Shown one piece after another: positions 1 to 8,286 of a stretch of DNA of 64,000 bases. Where the stretch lies: contig NZ_SNUG01000002.1 in the NCBI RefSeq assembly GCF_012027325.1, forward strand, positions 141,211-205,210, in the 5' to 3' direction. The stretch comes from Thermococcus sp. M39 (GTDB lineage: Archaea; Methanobacteriota_B; Thermococci; Thermococcales; Thermococcaceae). Position numbers and translations under genes: made by a program. How positions within the stretch are numbered: position 1 is the stretch's first letter; each line of letters opens with the position of its first letter. Under the pieces are notes generated by a model. The model was not told the origin of the DNA, did no database searches, and saw nothing but the letters and a program-made list of their open reading frames with translations.

Positions 1-1138
1 GGAATGATGCCCTAGCTGTCCCCTGCAGTTTCAGCCTCTTCACCACGGGCAGTACGCAGTGGTGACCTGAGCGTATCATGATGTTGTGCTCGTCTAAGAT
101 AGCAGCAATATCGTGAGGATGAAGCCTAAATCCTGCAAGGTGAGGGGCAGCGATGTTGAAGCTTACAACCCCAGCATGCTTCTTTAAATTTCTTGGTCCA
201 TACCACTCAATGCCAAGGTCATCAAAACCTTCTGTAGTGCGCTTGACAAGTTTATATTCCTGCCTCTCAATTTTATCAAGGCCAATTTTAGTAATATAGT
301 CTATTGCAGCACCTAAGCCTATTGCACCGGCTATGTTTGGTGTTCCTGCTTCGTATCTTTCTGGAGGAGCTGTGAGCTTGTATTCATTTAGGCTCACATC
401 TTCAATGGTTCCGCCGCCGATTAAAGGGGGCTCAAATATGTCAAACATCTCCTCTCTTACATATAGAACTCCTATTCCAGTTGGCCCCATAGGCCCTTTG
501 TGTCCTGAGAAAGCCAAAAAGTCAGCATGGAGCTTTCTAACATCCACTTCCATGTGCCCAACGCTTTGAGCAGCATCAACAACAAATATCGCCCCTTCTT
601 CCTTTGCCATCTTTCCAAGCTCCTCGACCTCGTGAATAACGCCTAAAATATTAGAAACGTGCTGGACAGCAACAAGCTTTGCTCCCCTGATTTTCTTTTC
701 TGCATCAGCCAGATCTAAGTTACCTTCGTCATCACCCTCAATAAATTCTAATTTTAATCCATATTTCCTTGCCACTCTAATCCAAGGTAATAAGTTGGAG
801 TGATGCTCATAAGGTGTTGTGACTATTTTGTCCCCTTTCTTCCATTCCAAACCCCATGCTATCAAATTTAAACTTTCTGATGCATTTTTTGTGAAGATAA
901 CTTCTTCAAATTCGGCATTTATAAATTTAGCAACTTTCTCACGGGCTTTTTCGTACTCATGAGTTGCCCTCTGAGATAAGCGATGAACCCCTCTATGGAC
1001 GTTTGCTCTGTATTTGAGATAATATTCGTTCATTGCCTGAATAACAGGCAAAGGCGTCAAACTTGTTGCAGCATTGTCAAAATATATTACTTCCTGAGTT
1101 AATGGAATGTCCTTTCTGACATCATCCGGAACTTTCAT
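1..1138 (-). CDS. Cysteine desulfurase, SufS-like (class V aminotransferase), C-terminus cut by window edge
   Basis: PLP enzyme that would remove sulfur from cysteine for Fe-S cluster or thio-cofactor synthesis. I translated it from the ATG at 1138 to the window edge, 379 residues, against about 400 for the family, so roughly the last 20 are missing. Visible landmarks are YFDNAATS near the N-terminus, SGHKGPMGPTG with the PLP lysine at about residue 214, and SGHHC with the catalytic cysteine at about residue 361, followed by GTARASF. HHC is the SufS-type context. It is divergent from the cysteine synthase at 1333, so both share the intergenic region. The class is secure; SufS versus another class V desulfurase is inferred from the HHC loop. 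Confidence 0.93.
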   Translation of the reverse strand, partial: MKVPDDVRKDIPLTQEVIYFDNAATSLTPLPVIQAMNEYYLKYRANVHRGVHRLSQRATHEYEKAREKVAKFINAEFEEVIFTKNASESLNLIAWGLEWKKGDKIVTTPYEHHSNLLPWIRVARKYGLKLEFIEGDDEGNLDLADAEKKIRGAKLVAVQHVSNILGVIHEVEELGKMAKEEGAIFVVDAAQSVGHMEVDVRKLHADFLAFSGHKGPMGPTGIGVLYVREEMFDIFEPPLIGGGTIEDVSLNEYKLTAPPERYEAGTPNIAGAIGLGAAIDYITKIGLDKIERQEYKLVKRTTEGFDDLGIEWYGPRNLKKHAGVVSFNIAAPHLAGFRLHPHDIAAILDEHNIMIRSGHHCVLPVVKRLKLQGTARASF

Positions 1139-1245
1139 CCCTTCCACCAAATTGATGAAAATTATTACATGTATATAAGCCTTTCTATTGTTGTGCATTA
1201 TTATGCGTTTTTGCTTAAATTCATTTATAAGTGAGTTATAATTAC

Positions 1246-1272
1246 ACAAAATTGTCCAGAAATGTTTAAAAA
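1246..1272 (+). promoter_or_regulatory. Promoter block shared with the ferredoxin/DUF169 operon
   Basis: A 27-base block here is identical to 10042-10068. It contains ATTGTCCAGAAATGTTT, whose 3' half (AGAAATGTTTAAAA) reads as a BRE/TATA element. The upstream half (ACAAAATTGTCC) is more conserved than a core promoter needs and may be a regulator site. Similarity continues downstream (GTTATTAAA and AATAATTCATG in both). The first gene downstream is the cysteine synthase at 1333. Confidence 0.65.
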
Positions 1273-1332
1273 TGATGTTATTAAACATAACAATCGTTGA
1301 AAAATAATTCATGGAATAAAGAGGGGGAGAAC

Positions 1333-2256
1333 ATGAACGTATTTAAAAATACGCTAGAACTCTTCGAGAAGTTCAAGCCAACACCTCTAGTAAAGTTGCA
1401 AAGTCTTTCTGGGGAAAATAGAGAGATATTTGCCAAATTAGAGTTCTTTAACCCATTCAGCAGAAGCATAAAAGACAGAGCTGTTTTCAACATGCTCATG
1501 AAAGCCAAGCAGAGAGGAGAAATAAACGGAAGGAACAAGCTTTTTGAAGCCACTTCTGGGAACGTTGGAATTGCAATAGCGGCGCTTTCTAATATTATGG
1601 GAGCAAAGTTCAGGGCATACTTGCCTAAACCAACACCAAAGACGACGGAAGTTTTGCTCAAAGTTCTTGGCGCAGAAGTTGTTAGGACAGATTTTGAAAC
1701 CATAGATCCCGAGGTGATAGCGTTTGTCAGGAGAGAAGCAGAGAAAGAATATGCCATCAACTTGAATCAGTTTGAGAATGATGATAATTTTGAAGCGCAC
1801 TATAAGTACACAGCAAAAGAAATTGACGAGCAGCTTAAGAGTATAGGGAAGAAGCCTGATGTTATAATGGCAGGAAGTGGTACTTCTGGACACATCGGAG
1901 GTTTGTCAAAGTACTTCAAAGAAAAATATAAAGACGTCAAAGTTATTGGCGTTGTTCCAGCAAAGGGAGAAAAAATTCCAGGGATAAAACGTCCAGAAAC
2001 AAGGCCGAAGTGGTTCTTCCAAGTTGAGATTGATGATGTTGTTGAAGTAACACAAAGAGAAGCAGTTAAGGGAGTGTTTGAAATTGCAAGGAACGAAGGT
2101 ATTCTGATAGGGTTGAGCTCTGGTGCCGTGGTTAAGGCTTTTGAGAGGATTAAGAATAAATACGAAGGAACGTATGTTTTGATATTTCCAGACGATGGGT
2201 TTAAATACGTGGAGGTATTTGAGACATATCTTCAGGGAGGTCATGAAATTTGCTAG
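1333..2256 (+). CDS. Cysteine synthase family protein (PLP fold type II)
   Basis: Likely makes cysteine from an activated serine (O-acetylserine or, in archaea, O-phosphoserine) and sulfide in the cytoplasm. The PLP lysine is in SRSIKDRA at about residue 47, the substrate loop TSGNVG at about 74-79, and the glycine-rich phosphate loop AGSGTSGHIGG near 183. The 307-residue length suits the CysK/CysM family. The start is the ATG at 1333 after GAGGGGGAGAAC; a TTG 36 bases upstream keeps the frame open but lacks a ribosome binding site. It is divergent from a cysteine desulfurase and shares its promoter block with the operon at 10138, which points to sulfur-responsive control. Substrate choice cannot be read from the sequence. 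Confidence 0.9.
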   Translation: MNVFKNTLELFEKFKPTPLVKLQSLSGENREIFAKLEFFNPFSRSIKDRAVFNMLMKAKQRGEINGRNKLFEATSGNVGIAIAALSNIMGAKFRAYLPKPTPKTTEVLLKVLGAEVVRTDFETIDPEVIAFVRREAEKEYAINLNQFENDDNFEAHYKYTAKEIDEQLKSIGKKPDVIMAGSGTSGHIGGLSKYFKEKYKDVKVIGVVPAKGEKIPGIKRPETRPKWFFQVEIDDVVEVTQREAVKGVFEIARNEGILIGLSSGAVVKAFERIKNKYEGTYVLIFPDDGFKYVEVFETYLQGGHEIC

Positions 2257-2313
2257 TTATTTCACTCCCTCAAAACCTAAGCCAAAAATACTTCCGCTTT
2301 TAACTCAAGAATT

Positions 2314-2329
2314 CGAAAATTATTTAAAC
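2314..2329 (+). promoter_or_regulatory. Candidate promoter of the Mrp antiporter operon
   Basis: CGAAAATTATTTAAACAT resembles a BRE plus TATA element upstream of the first Mrp gene. The implied leader would be very short, so the weaker TTTTAAC at about 2299 is an alternative. Confidence 0.35.
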
Positions 2330-2361
2330 ATGTGTTAGATCCAACAAATGGAGGGTCGGTA

Positions 2362-3819
2362 GTGAAACTCGTTCTTGCATCGTTCATAATCCCTCTAATA
2401 ATTGGAATCGCACTCTTTAGGCTTGATGGAAGGAAAGCTAACATAGTCATGATCTCCTCATTTTTCTTTGCGATGATATTCCAAGTCGTAAACGCTCTCA
2501 ATTATCTCAAAACAATGCACCACGAAAAAGTGATCCACGTTCCCCTACTCGCAACAGAAAGGCTTGGAGAGGTTTATGGCATAATCATCGATCCAATGAG
2601 CGTTTTGATTGGAACCGTTGTTGCTGTTGCAGGTTTCATCTTCATGTTCTATGGAATAGAGTACATGAGTCCTCGAAATCGCCATCATCCCGTGAAGAAG
2701 GGCAAAGGTTTATTCTACGCTTGGATGACAATATTCGAGGGAGCCACCCTTGGGTTCATATACTCCTCGACCTTTCTTCAACTGTTGATATTCTTTGAGT
2801 TGATGGGATTAGCTTGTTGGGGTGTCGTGAGTTACTATGGAACGCCTGCTGGGTATAGGGCGGGATTCAAGGCCTTTATAGTCCCTAACATAGGCGCGAT
2901 AATTGGATTTTACACTGCCATCTGGCTTGGAATAACTCAACTTCACGATTTAAGTTTGTTCGCATTGAAAAACCTTGATGAAAGCCTAAAGCTTCCTCTA
3001 TTTTTAGCTTTGCTAATAGCAGGCTACACTAAGAGTGCCCAGTTCCCAACTTATTCTTGGATTCCGGATGCAATGGCTGCTCCAACGCCAGCTAGTGCGT
3101 TTTTACATGGCGCTGCAATGGTCGAGATGGGCGTCTACTTAGTTGCAAGGGTTCTCCAATTCATGGCTCCTTTACCGATCAAGGTTTTTTACATAATGGG
3201 CATATTTGTCTCGCTAACCCTCTTAGTGGCAGTTCTCAATTATCCCGCTCAAAAGGATGCTAAACGTTTGTTGGCATATTCAACAATAGCCGAAGCTGGA
3301 GTAATGTTTGTTGGTTTAGTTTACGCTTCACTTGGTTATATAAGCGGAATTCAAGCGGCAATGTATCAGCTAACCACTCACGCATTCATAAAAGGTCTAG
3401 CATTTCTAACTGCCGGAACATTTAGCTACTCTCTCGGTACACTTGACATGACAAAAATTAAGGGCCTAAAGGATATTTTGCCTTTGAATGGCTTTGCCTG
3501 GAGCGTGGCTTTACTCGGCTTAGCGGGAATTCCTCCAATGGGCATAGCCTTCAGCAAGGCGGAGATACTAACTAATCTAAAAGCAATGGAGATCAGCTGG
3601 TTCGCTTGGGTGCCGATAATATTCGTTCTCCTTGATTCGATAGTATTCTTTGCTGTTGCCATAACGTGGATTAAAAGAATGGTCTTAAGCAAGACAGAGA
3701 GGAAAAAACCTCATACCCACTGGATGATTAATATATCATTGGCAACTTTAATCGTCTTAAGCCTAATTGTGGCGTTCATTGCCCTTCCACTCGTAGAGGA
3801 AATAAGCTTTTTGAGGTGA
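2362..3819 (+). CDS. Mrp/Mnh antiporter subunit, NuoL/MrpA-like
   Basis: Membrane ion-translocating subunit of the NuoL/M/N family, about 485 residues with many hydrophobic helices. KSAQFPTYSWIPDAMAAPTPASAF is the central signature of this family, containing the conserved helix-7/8 region with lysine and proline; it resembles MrpA/NuoL more than MrpD. The start is GTG 2362, seven bases after GGAGG; the longer frame from 2332 has no such site. It is the first gene of a nine-gene operon ending at 9837. Unlike full MrpA it lacks the C-terminal DUF4040/MrpB part, which is split into the genes at 6386 and 6640. The ion transported (Na+ or H+) is not readable from sequence. Confidence 0.88.
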   Translation: MKLVLASFIIPLIIGIALFRLDGRKANIVMISSFFFAMIFQVVNALNYLKTMHHEKVIHVPLLATERLGEVYGIIIDPMSVLIGTVVAVAGFIFMFYGIEYMSPRNRHHPVKKGKGLFYAWMTIFEGATLGFIYSSTFLQLLIFFELMGLACWGVVSYYGTPAGYRAGFKAFIVPNIGAIIGFYTAIWLGITQLHDLSLFALKNLDESLKLPLFLALLIAGYTKSAQFPTYSWIPDAMAAPTPASAFLHGAAMVEMGVYLVARVLQFMAPLPIKVFYIMGIFVSLTLLVAVLNYPAQKDAKRLLAYSTIAEAGVMFVGLVYASLGYISGIQAAMYQLTTHAFIKGLAFLTAGTFSYSLGTLDMTKIKGLKDILPLNGFAWSVALLGLAGIPPMGIAFSKAEILTNLKAMEISWFAWVPIIFVLLDSIVFFAVAITWIKRMVLSKTERKKPHTHWMINISLATLIVLSLIVAFIALPLVEEISFLR

Positions 3820-3823
3820 AATC

Positions 3824-5737
3824 ATGGAAGTGTTAGGTTTAGCTTTAACGTTCTTTGCATTGGGGATGGCTTCGAGCATAATTTATAAAGATTACAAGCT
3901 GAGCGTTAGGTTGGCGAGCATATCTGCCTTTTTAGGCTCAATCTTCGTGTTCATAACTGCCATTGAAGGTATTAAAAGAAGAATAGAGCTTGAACTCTTT
4001 AAATATTTTTTCCCAATCCCAATAGAGATCGATCCGTTGGCATCATTCTTTCTATTAACGATTGGGTTTATTGGGGCTGTTAATTCTCTCTATTCCTTAA
4101 AGTACATGGAACGCTTCGATAGAAGAGCTTGGCTTTACGCCCTAGCTTACAATGGGGCTTTAGCTTCATCTATACTTTTTGTCTCAACCAGCAACATTGA
4201 GAGATTTACACTATTCTACGAGCTTTTAGCTTTGTTTTCTTTCATCCTAATAGTTTGGGATAACTCAAGGATAAGCGTTAGGTACGGATGGATCTACTTT
4301 ATAACAACCCAGATTTTTGGTGTCATTCCACTTTTACTTGCTTCAGCCATAGCATTCACTGCAGTAGGGGACGTGCATTACTTAACTTTCCATGAGCTTA
4401 AGCTCAATCTCGATAAAATACATTCTCTGCTTCCCCTCCTTTATGGACTATTTTTGGTCTCCTCCCTTGTTAGGAGCGGGGTCTTTCCTTTCCACTTCTG
4501 GGTTCCAAAGGTTTATCGCTCCATTCCAAGCAACTTCGTTGTGCTGTTTATAATCATGGAGGGTTTGGGCTTTTATGGGTTGATTAGAACAACATATCTC
4601 ACATTGCCCCCAAGTAGAAATTTAGGCTACATAATAGCCGCTTTAGGAACTCTCTCAACATTTGCAACCGCATACGCATTTAAATCCGTCAAGCTAAAGA
4701 GGAAGATGGCTTACCACAGCATAATGGACATTGGCTTTGCTTATTTAGCGTTAGGCATTGGAATGATACTATTGCCAGTAGACCACATGTTCTCAACAAT
4801 GGCATTGTTTGGAGCCCTGCTCCATGTGCTTTATCAAATCGTGTACAAAAGCTCGATTTATTTGTTTATGGGTTCACTTGAATACATAGGTACTGATCCT
4901 GACATTTTCTCAATTAAGAGAATCTACCGCGGAATAACCTTCGTCTTGGCTGTGATACCTGTGCTCTCACTTTCAGCTGTTCCACCATTTGCAGCATTCA
5001 CTTCAAAGTGGCTGGTTTATCAAAGTGCCTTAGCATCCAAGGACGTCTTGATAGTTTTAATGTTCTCCTTTGCAGCATTTATGGGGTCTTTCTCACTCGC
5101 GTCTTTTATAAACTTGAAAAGAATGTTAGATAAGTTGTACAAAGAGGAAGTTGAGGTTGAAGAAATACCCACTTTAATAAGGCTTTCCCAAGGAGTACTG
5201 GCCGCTGTGGCATTGATCCTAGGGCCTATCTCGTGGATGGAATTTTCATGGTTAGTGAAGTCCCTTAAAGAGATTATCATATTTCCACCAACAGGTGATA
5301 CTTTGGAAATATTCCTCCCAATAACTCTCTTTTCGGTTATGGCACTAGCAATACTTTTCGGCTCCTTGATTCTGGCTTATAAGATAGGAAAAATGCAGAA
5401 CAGTAAAATATCAGAGCTACTTTTAATATTCTACAACATAGGAGACATACTCAGAGATGTTGGGAAGTTTTTGATTTCAGGCATTTACACACTCTACATT
5501 AATTACCTAGCTAGAGTCATAACGGAGATTCCAAAATCTGAAATAATAAACAGCATTGAGGATCTGTACAAGTTTAAGAACCGCTACTTAGACGAGCTTG
5601 TAGTTATGCCTTTCCTGAGATTTATTCAACGGCTTGTAAAGGACGTTGAAGAAAGGGTAGTTGATATGAACGCATTACTGACCTTTGCAGCAGTAGGATT
5701 TGCCTTGTTAATAATCATCTTTGGGGTGGGAACATGA
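3824..5737 (+). CDS. Mrp-associated NuoM/N-like proton-translocating subunit
   Basis: A 637-residue polytopic protein of the proton-translocating antiporter family. VRSGVFPFHFWVPKVYR at about 217-233 corresponds to the family's conserved central helix region, but is more diverged than in the first or last gene of the operon. A C-terminal extension of about 150 residues carries a charged segment and a last membrane helix, reminiscent of the lateral-helix arrangement in NuoL. It starts four bases after the previous stop and overlaps the next gene by four bases. It could be a second antiporter-like half channel of the same complex. The family is secure; its exact equivalence to MrpA, MrpD or a hydrogenase subunit is not. 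Confidence 0.82.
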   Translation: MEVLGLALTFFALGMASSIIYKDYKLSVRLASISAFLGSIFVFITAIEGIKRRIELELFKYFFPIPIEIDPLASFFLLTIGFIGAVNSLYSLKYMERFDRRAWLYALAYNGALASSILFVSTSNIERFTLFYELLALFSFILIVWDNSRISVRYGWIYFITTQIFGVIPLLLASAIAFTAVGDVHYLTFHELKLNLDKIHSLLPLLYGLFLVSSLVRSGVFPFHFWVPKVYRSIPSNFVVLFIIMEGLGFYGLIRTTYLTLPPSRNLGYIIAALGTLSTFATAYAFKSVKLKRKMAYHSIMDIGFAYLALGIGMILLPVDHMFSTMALFGALLHVLYQIVYKSSIYLFMGSLEYIGTDPDIFSIKRIYRGITFVLAVIPVLSLSAVPPFAAFTSKWLVYQSALASKDVLIVLMFSFAAFMGSFSLASFINLKRMLDKLYKEEVEVEEIPTLIRLSQGVLAAVALILGPISWMEFSWLVKSLKEIIIFPPTGDTLEIFLPITLFSVMALAILFGSLILAYKIGKMQNSKISELLLIFYNIGDILRDVGKFLISGIYTLYINYLARVITEIPKSEIINSIEDLYKFKNRYLDELVVMPFLRFIQRLVKDVEERVVDMNALLTFAAVGFALLIIIFGVGT

Positions 5738-6018
5738 ACATCGAGTTGGTATTTTATAAGGCGATGTATTTTGTAGCCTTCCTTTACATACTGGCGTTTA
5801 TACTCTATGGAATCAGAGCTTTAAAGGGTCCAACAACGGCAGATATAATACTCGCAGTTGATTGTCTCTCTTTCGACATGGCTGCCTTCATGGTTATCCT
5901 GGCAATTTACTTTAAATCAGCAATGCTCGTTAGTGGTGCGATACTCCTAACTCTGTGGGCATACATGCTTGACATTTACTATTCTAAATATGTCCTTTAT
6001 GGGGAGGTGGAGGTATGA
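5734..6018 (+). CDS. Antiporter subunit MrpF/MnhF-like
   Basis: Small membrane subunit of 94 residues with three hydrophobic helices. The loop ALKGPTTADIILAVD after helix 1 matches the MrpF signature (KGPT...D...A.D). MrpF is needed for assembly of the multisubunit cation/proton antiporter. It overlaps the previous and next genes by ATGA, so translation is probably coupled across the operon. Confidence 0.88.
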   Translation: MNIELVFYKAMYFVAFLYILAFILYGIRALKGPTTADIILAVDCLSFDMAAFMVILAIYFKSAMLVSGAILLTLWAYMLDIYYSKYVLYGEVEV

Positions 6019-6389
6019 CAATCAACGAGGTGATCTTCGTTCTTGGGATGATCGCAATAATCCTTGGGGGAATTTATGATCTAATAGCCGCAATAGGGAT
6101 GCTCAGATTTAACGACTTCTACCTTAGGCTACATGCATCAACGGTTGGAACGATTGGTGGCGCTGCACTTCCCACATTCGGGGCGGGATTAGTTGCATTA
6201 GTTAGCCCTCAGCTTGGTGAGTTGAAATACTTCATAGCGGGCTCAGCCTTTACTGTTGCTATCTTAATACTATTAACAGCACCCACTGGTTCCCACTCTC
6301 TGGCATCAACTGCTTATTTGGGGAAGATAGCAAAGCCACAGAATCTCGTGGTTGATCACTTAAAGGAGGACAGAGGTGAAAAAAAGTGA
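6015..6389 (+). CDS. Antiporter subunit MrpG/MnhG-like
   Basis: A 124-residue membrane subunit. The core IGMLRFNDFYLRLHASTVG around residue 30 is the MrpG signature (R..D...R.HA.T...T.G). Three helices are visible, with a polar C-terminal tail ending in a lysine-rich stretch. It overlaps MrpF and the downstream DUF4040 gene by four bases each. The assignment rests on the motif and on the gene order F-G. Confidence 0.9.
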   Translation: MTINEVIFVLGMIAIILGGIYDLIAAIGMLRFNDFYLRLHASTVGTIGGAALPTFGAGLVALVSPQLGELKYFIAGSAFTVAILILLTAPTGSHSLASTAYLGKIAKPQNLVVDHLKEDRGEKK

Positions 6390-6643
6390 TTGACATTCAC
6401 CTCTTCCTTTTGGCAATTGCTGTTTCATTTGGCTTTATCTTCTCATACCTAGCGTTAAAGGAGAGAGACCTGTTAAAGGCCTTAGCTTTGTCCTCTGTCC
6501 AGTCAACATTCTTTGCAATTGGCTTCTACATTTTGGCTGCGCCAGATATAGTTTTGGCATATCTTGCTATTGCCATTGGTGCTTATACTGCTCTGATAAT
6601 TCTGGCAATTAGCAAAACTGAGAGATACGAGGTGGGAGAATGA
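6386..6643 (+). CDS. DUF4040 / MrpB N-terminal-like membrane subunit
   Basis: An 85-residue, three-helix protein matching the hydrogenase/Mrp subunit family DUF4040 (the MbhD position in membrane-bound hydrogenases and the C-terminal part of bacterial MrpA). APDIVLAYLAIAIGAYTAL is the recognisable segment. It begins with GTG inside the GTGA overlap with MrpG. In archaeal Mrp systems this piece is a separate gene, as here. Confidence 0.8.
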   Translation: MIDIHLFLLAIAVSFGFIFSYLALKERDLLKALALSSVQSTFFAIGFYILAAPDIVLAYLAIAIGAYTALIILAISKTERYEVGE

Positions 6644-7401
6644 GGAGAGAGATAATAGCGGCTGTAACTTTACTCCTTGCATTTTTTGTGCTTTCCTACT
6701 TAATAGTCATGAACAACGGAATAGGCTTAAGAGAGAACGAGTTAAGGTCCTTAGGTAAGTTTTACTTGGAGAATGCCTTCTCCCATGAAGGCACCTACAC
6801 CTCCCACAGTCCAGAAGTTGTTACTGCAATAATCTGGAACTACAGGGGATTTGATACCTTCTTTGAAACGTTCGTCTTCTTTCTTGCAATAATCGGGAGT
6901 TTGTCAGCCCTTAGAATGACTGAAAAGCAGAAGGATATGCTTAAGGTTCTTTCCACATTTGAACGAATTAGGAAGATGGACTTAATAATCAGAGGAATCA
7001 CAAGGGTAGTTGTTGTCATGATAGTTGCAATTTCAGCTTCAATAGCCCTTCATGGCCACTTAACTCCAGGAGGAGGCTTTCAGGGAGGTGCCGCTTTAAC
7101 CGTCGCGACACTTCTTTTCTTTGCAACGCATTCAAAGTACACCGCTGAGAGAAAGGGTTTGACACTGGAAAGATCCCTGGGAGTTTATGCATTGGGTTTG
7201 CTTATAATAATCACTACCGTTCTGATTCCAGTTTACTTGGGAGGAAGAATACTCGAAATAAACCTCTTGGGAGAGGTTGGACTCTTCAACTTGGATTTGG
7301 GTGAGTATTTAGCCGTAGGAGCTGGATTCCTTTCAATATTCCTAATTTTAGGAATCCCAGAGAAGATATTTAGAGAGCTCCTCAGGGGTGAAGTAGAATG
7401 A
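6640..7401 (+). CDS. Antiporter subunit MrpB/MnhB-like (with MbhE-like N-terminal part)
   Basis: A 253-residue membrane protein. The N-terminal 80 residues contain one helix, an extracellular-looking segment with the SPEVVTAIIWNYRGFDT motif typical of MbhE/MrpA C-terminal regions, and another helix. The C-terminal half has LHGHLTPGGGFQGGAA at about 137-152, the diagnostic MrpB signature. It thus appears to be a fusion of MbhE-like and MbhF/MrpB-like pieces that are often separate in Thermococcales hydrogenases. It overlaps both neighbours by four bases. Confidence 0.88.
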   Translation: MRREIIAAVTLLLAFFVLSYLIVMNNGIGLRENELRSLGKFYLENAFSHEGTYTSHSPEVVTAIIWNYRGFDTFFETFVFFLAIIGSLSALRMTEKQKDMLKVLSTFERIRKMDLIIRGITRVVVVMIVAISASIALHGHLTPGGGFQGGAALTVATLLFFATHSKYTAERKGLTLERSLGVYALGLLIIITTVLIPVYLGGRILEINLLGEVGLFNLDLGEYLAVGAGFLSIFLILGIPEKIFRELLRGEVE

Positions 7402-7784
7402 TGACCACAACTGTTCTTTGGTTCTACACCTTAATAACGCTCCTTGGGATGATACTCCTTGGAATCTATGGTGTTGCAACGAGGTCAAACATGATCAAAA
7501 AGATCATCATGCTCAACATAGTGAATGATGCAATAAATATGATATTCATCCTAATTGGATACCGTTTGATTCATCCAGTGTATCCCCCGATCTACGAGAC
7601 CGTTTTAACCCTGAAGGAGTTCCTTGACACAGCCGTTGATCCACTTCCTCAAGCATTAGTTATTACTTCAGTTGTTATTGGTATGGCTATAAACGTTCTT
7701 CTAGTGACTTTTGCAGTCCAAATATATCGCATTTATGGAACAGTTGATGTAAGGGACATAGCACACCTGAAGAGGGGGGATTAA
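7398..7784 (+). CDS. Antiporter subunit MrpC/MnhC-like (NuoK family)
   Basis: A 128-residue, three-helix protein of the NuoK/MrpC family. The segment DPLPQALVITSVVIGMAIN at about 80-98 is the classic signature of this family, including the conserved PQALVLTAIVI-type helix. It normally sits between MrpB and MrpD in the complex. The start ATG overlaps the preceding stop, and the next gene starts two bases after its stop. Confidence 0.92.
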   Translation: MMTTTVLWFYTLITLLGMILLGIYGVATRSNMIKKIIMLNIVNDAINMIFILIGYRLIHPVYPPIYETVLTLKEFLDTAVDPLPQALVITSVVIGMAINVLLVTFAVQIYRIYGTVDVRDIAHLKRGD

Positions 7785-7785
7785 C

Positions 7786-8277
7786 ATGAAGGGGTTCGTC
7801 TCAACAGTCATCATAGTTCTCGGCACTTATTTGCTTTACACTGGCTCAGCAACTCCCTACGATATACTTTCTGGTTTTATCATTGGACTAATAGTGACCT
7901 TCATTGTCAAAGATTGGGTTATCGAGAACGATTCAAAGTTCCTGAATCCAAAGAGATGGTTCTACATGGCAATCTATTCAATCAAGTACTTTTTCATAAC
8001 AGAGACCTTAACACACATCGATGTTGCCAAAAGGGTCTTTACACTACACACGAAGCCTGGGATAGTAAGGATTCCTCTAAATGTTAAGAGCGACTACGGG
8101 AAGATACTCGTTGCAAACTCGATAACCAACACCCCCGGAACTGTTGTAGTTGACATAGATGAGGAAAACAATGTTCTCTACGTTCACTGGATCGATGTTT
8201 CAACCTTCGATGAGGATGAGATTAAGAATGCAGTTGTTAGTTACTTTGAGGATTATGCGAAAAAGATTTTCGACTGA
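7786..8277 (+). CDS. Antiporter subunit MrpE/MnhE-like
   Basis: A 163-residue protein with two N-terminal helices and a soluble C-terminal domain. The segments PGIVRIPLNV and LVANSITNTPGTVVVDID at about 93-120 are the MrpE signature (ANSIT.TPGT). In Thermococcales hydrogenase operons the MrpE-like gene is first, before F and G; here it sits between MrpC and MrpD. The ATG follows GGGGGGATTAAC at the end of MrpC. Confidence 0.9.
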   Translation: MKGFVSTVIIVLGTYLLYTGSATPYDILSGFIIGLIVTFIVKDWVIENDSKFLNPKRWFYMAIYSIKYFFITETLTHIDVAKRVFTLHTKPGIVRIPLNVKSDYGKILVANSITNTPGTVVVDIDEENNVLYVHWIDVSTFDEDEIKNAVVSYFEDYAKKIFD

Positions 8278-8286
8278 GGTGAGACA

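Noticed and set aside
1311-1319. Two-codon upstream frame ATG GAA TAA in the cysteine synthase leader
   Set aside because: The matching leader at 10105 has no stop there, so it is not a conserved leader peptide.
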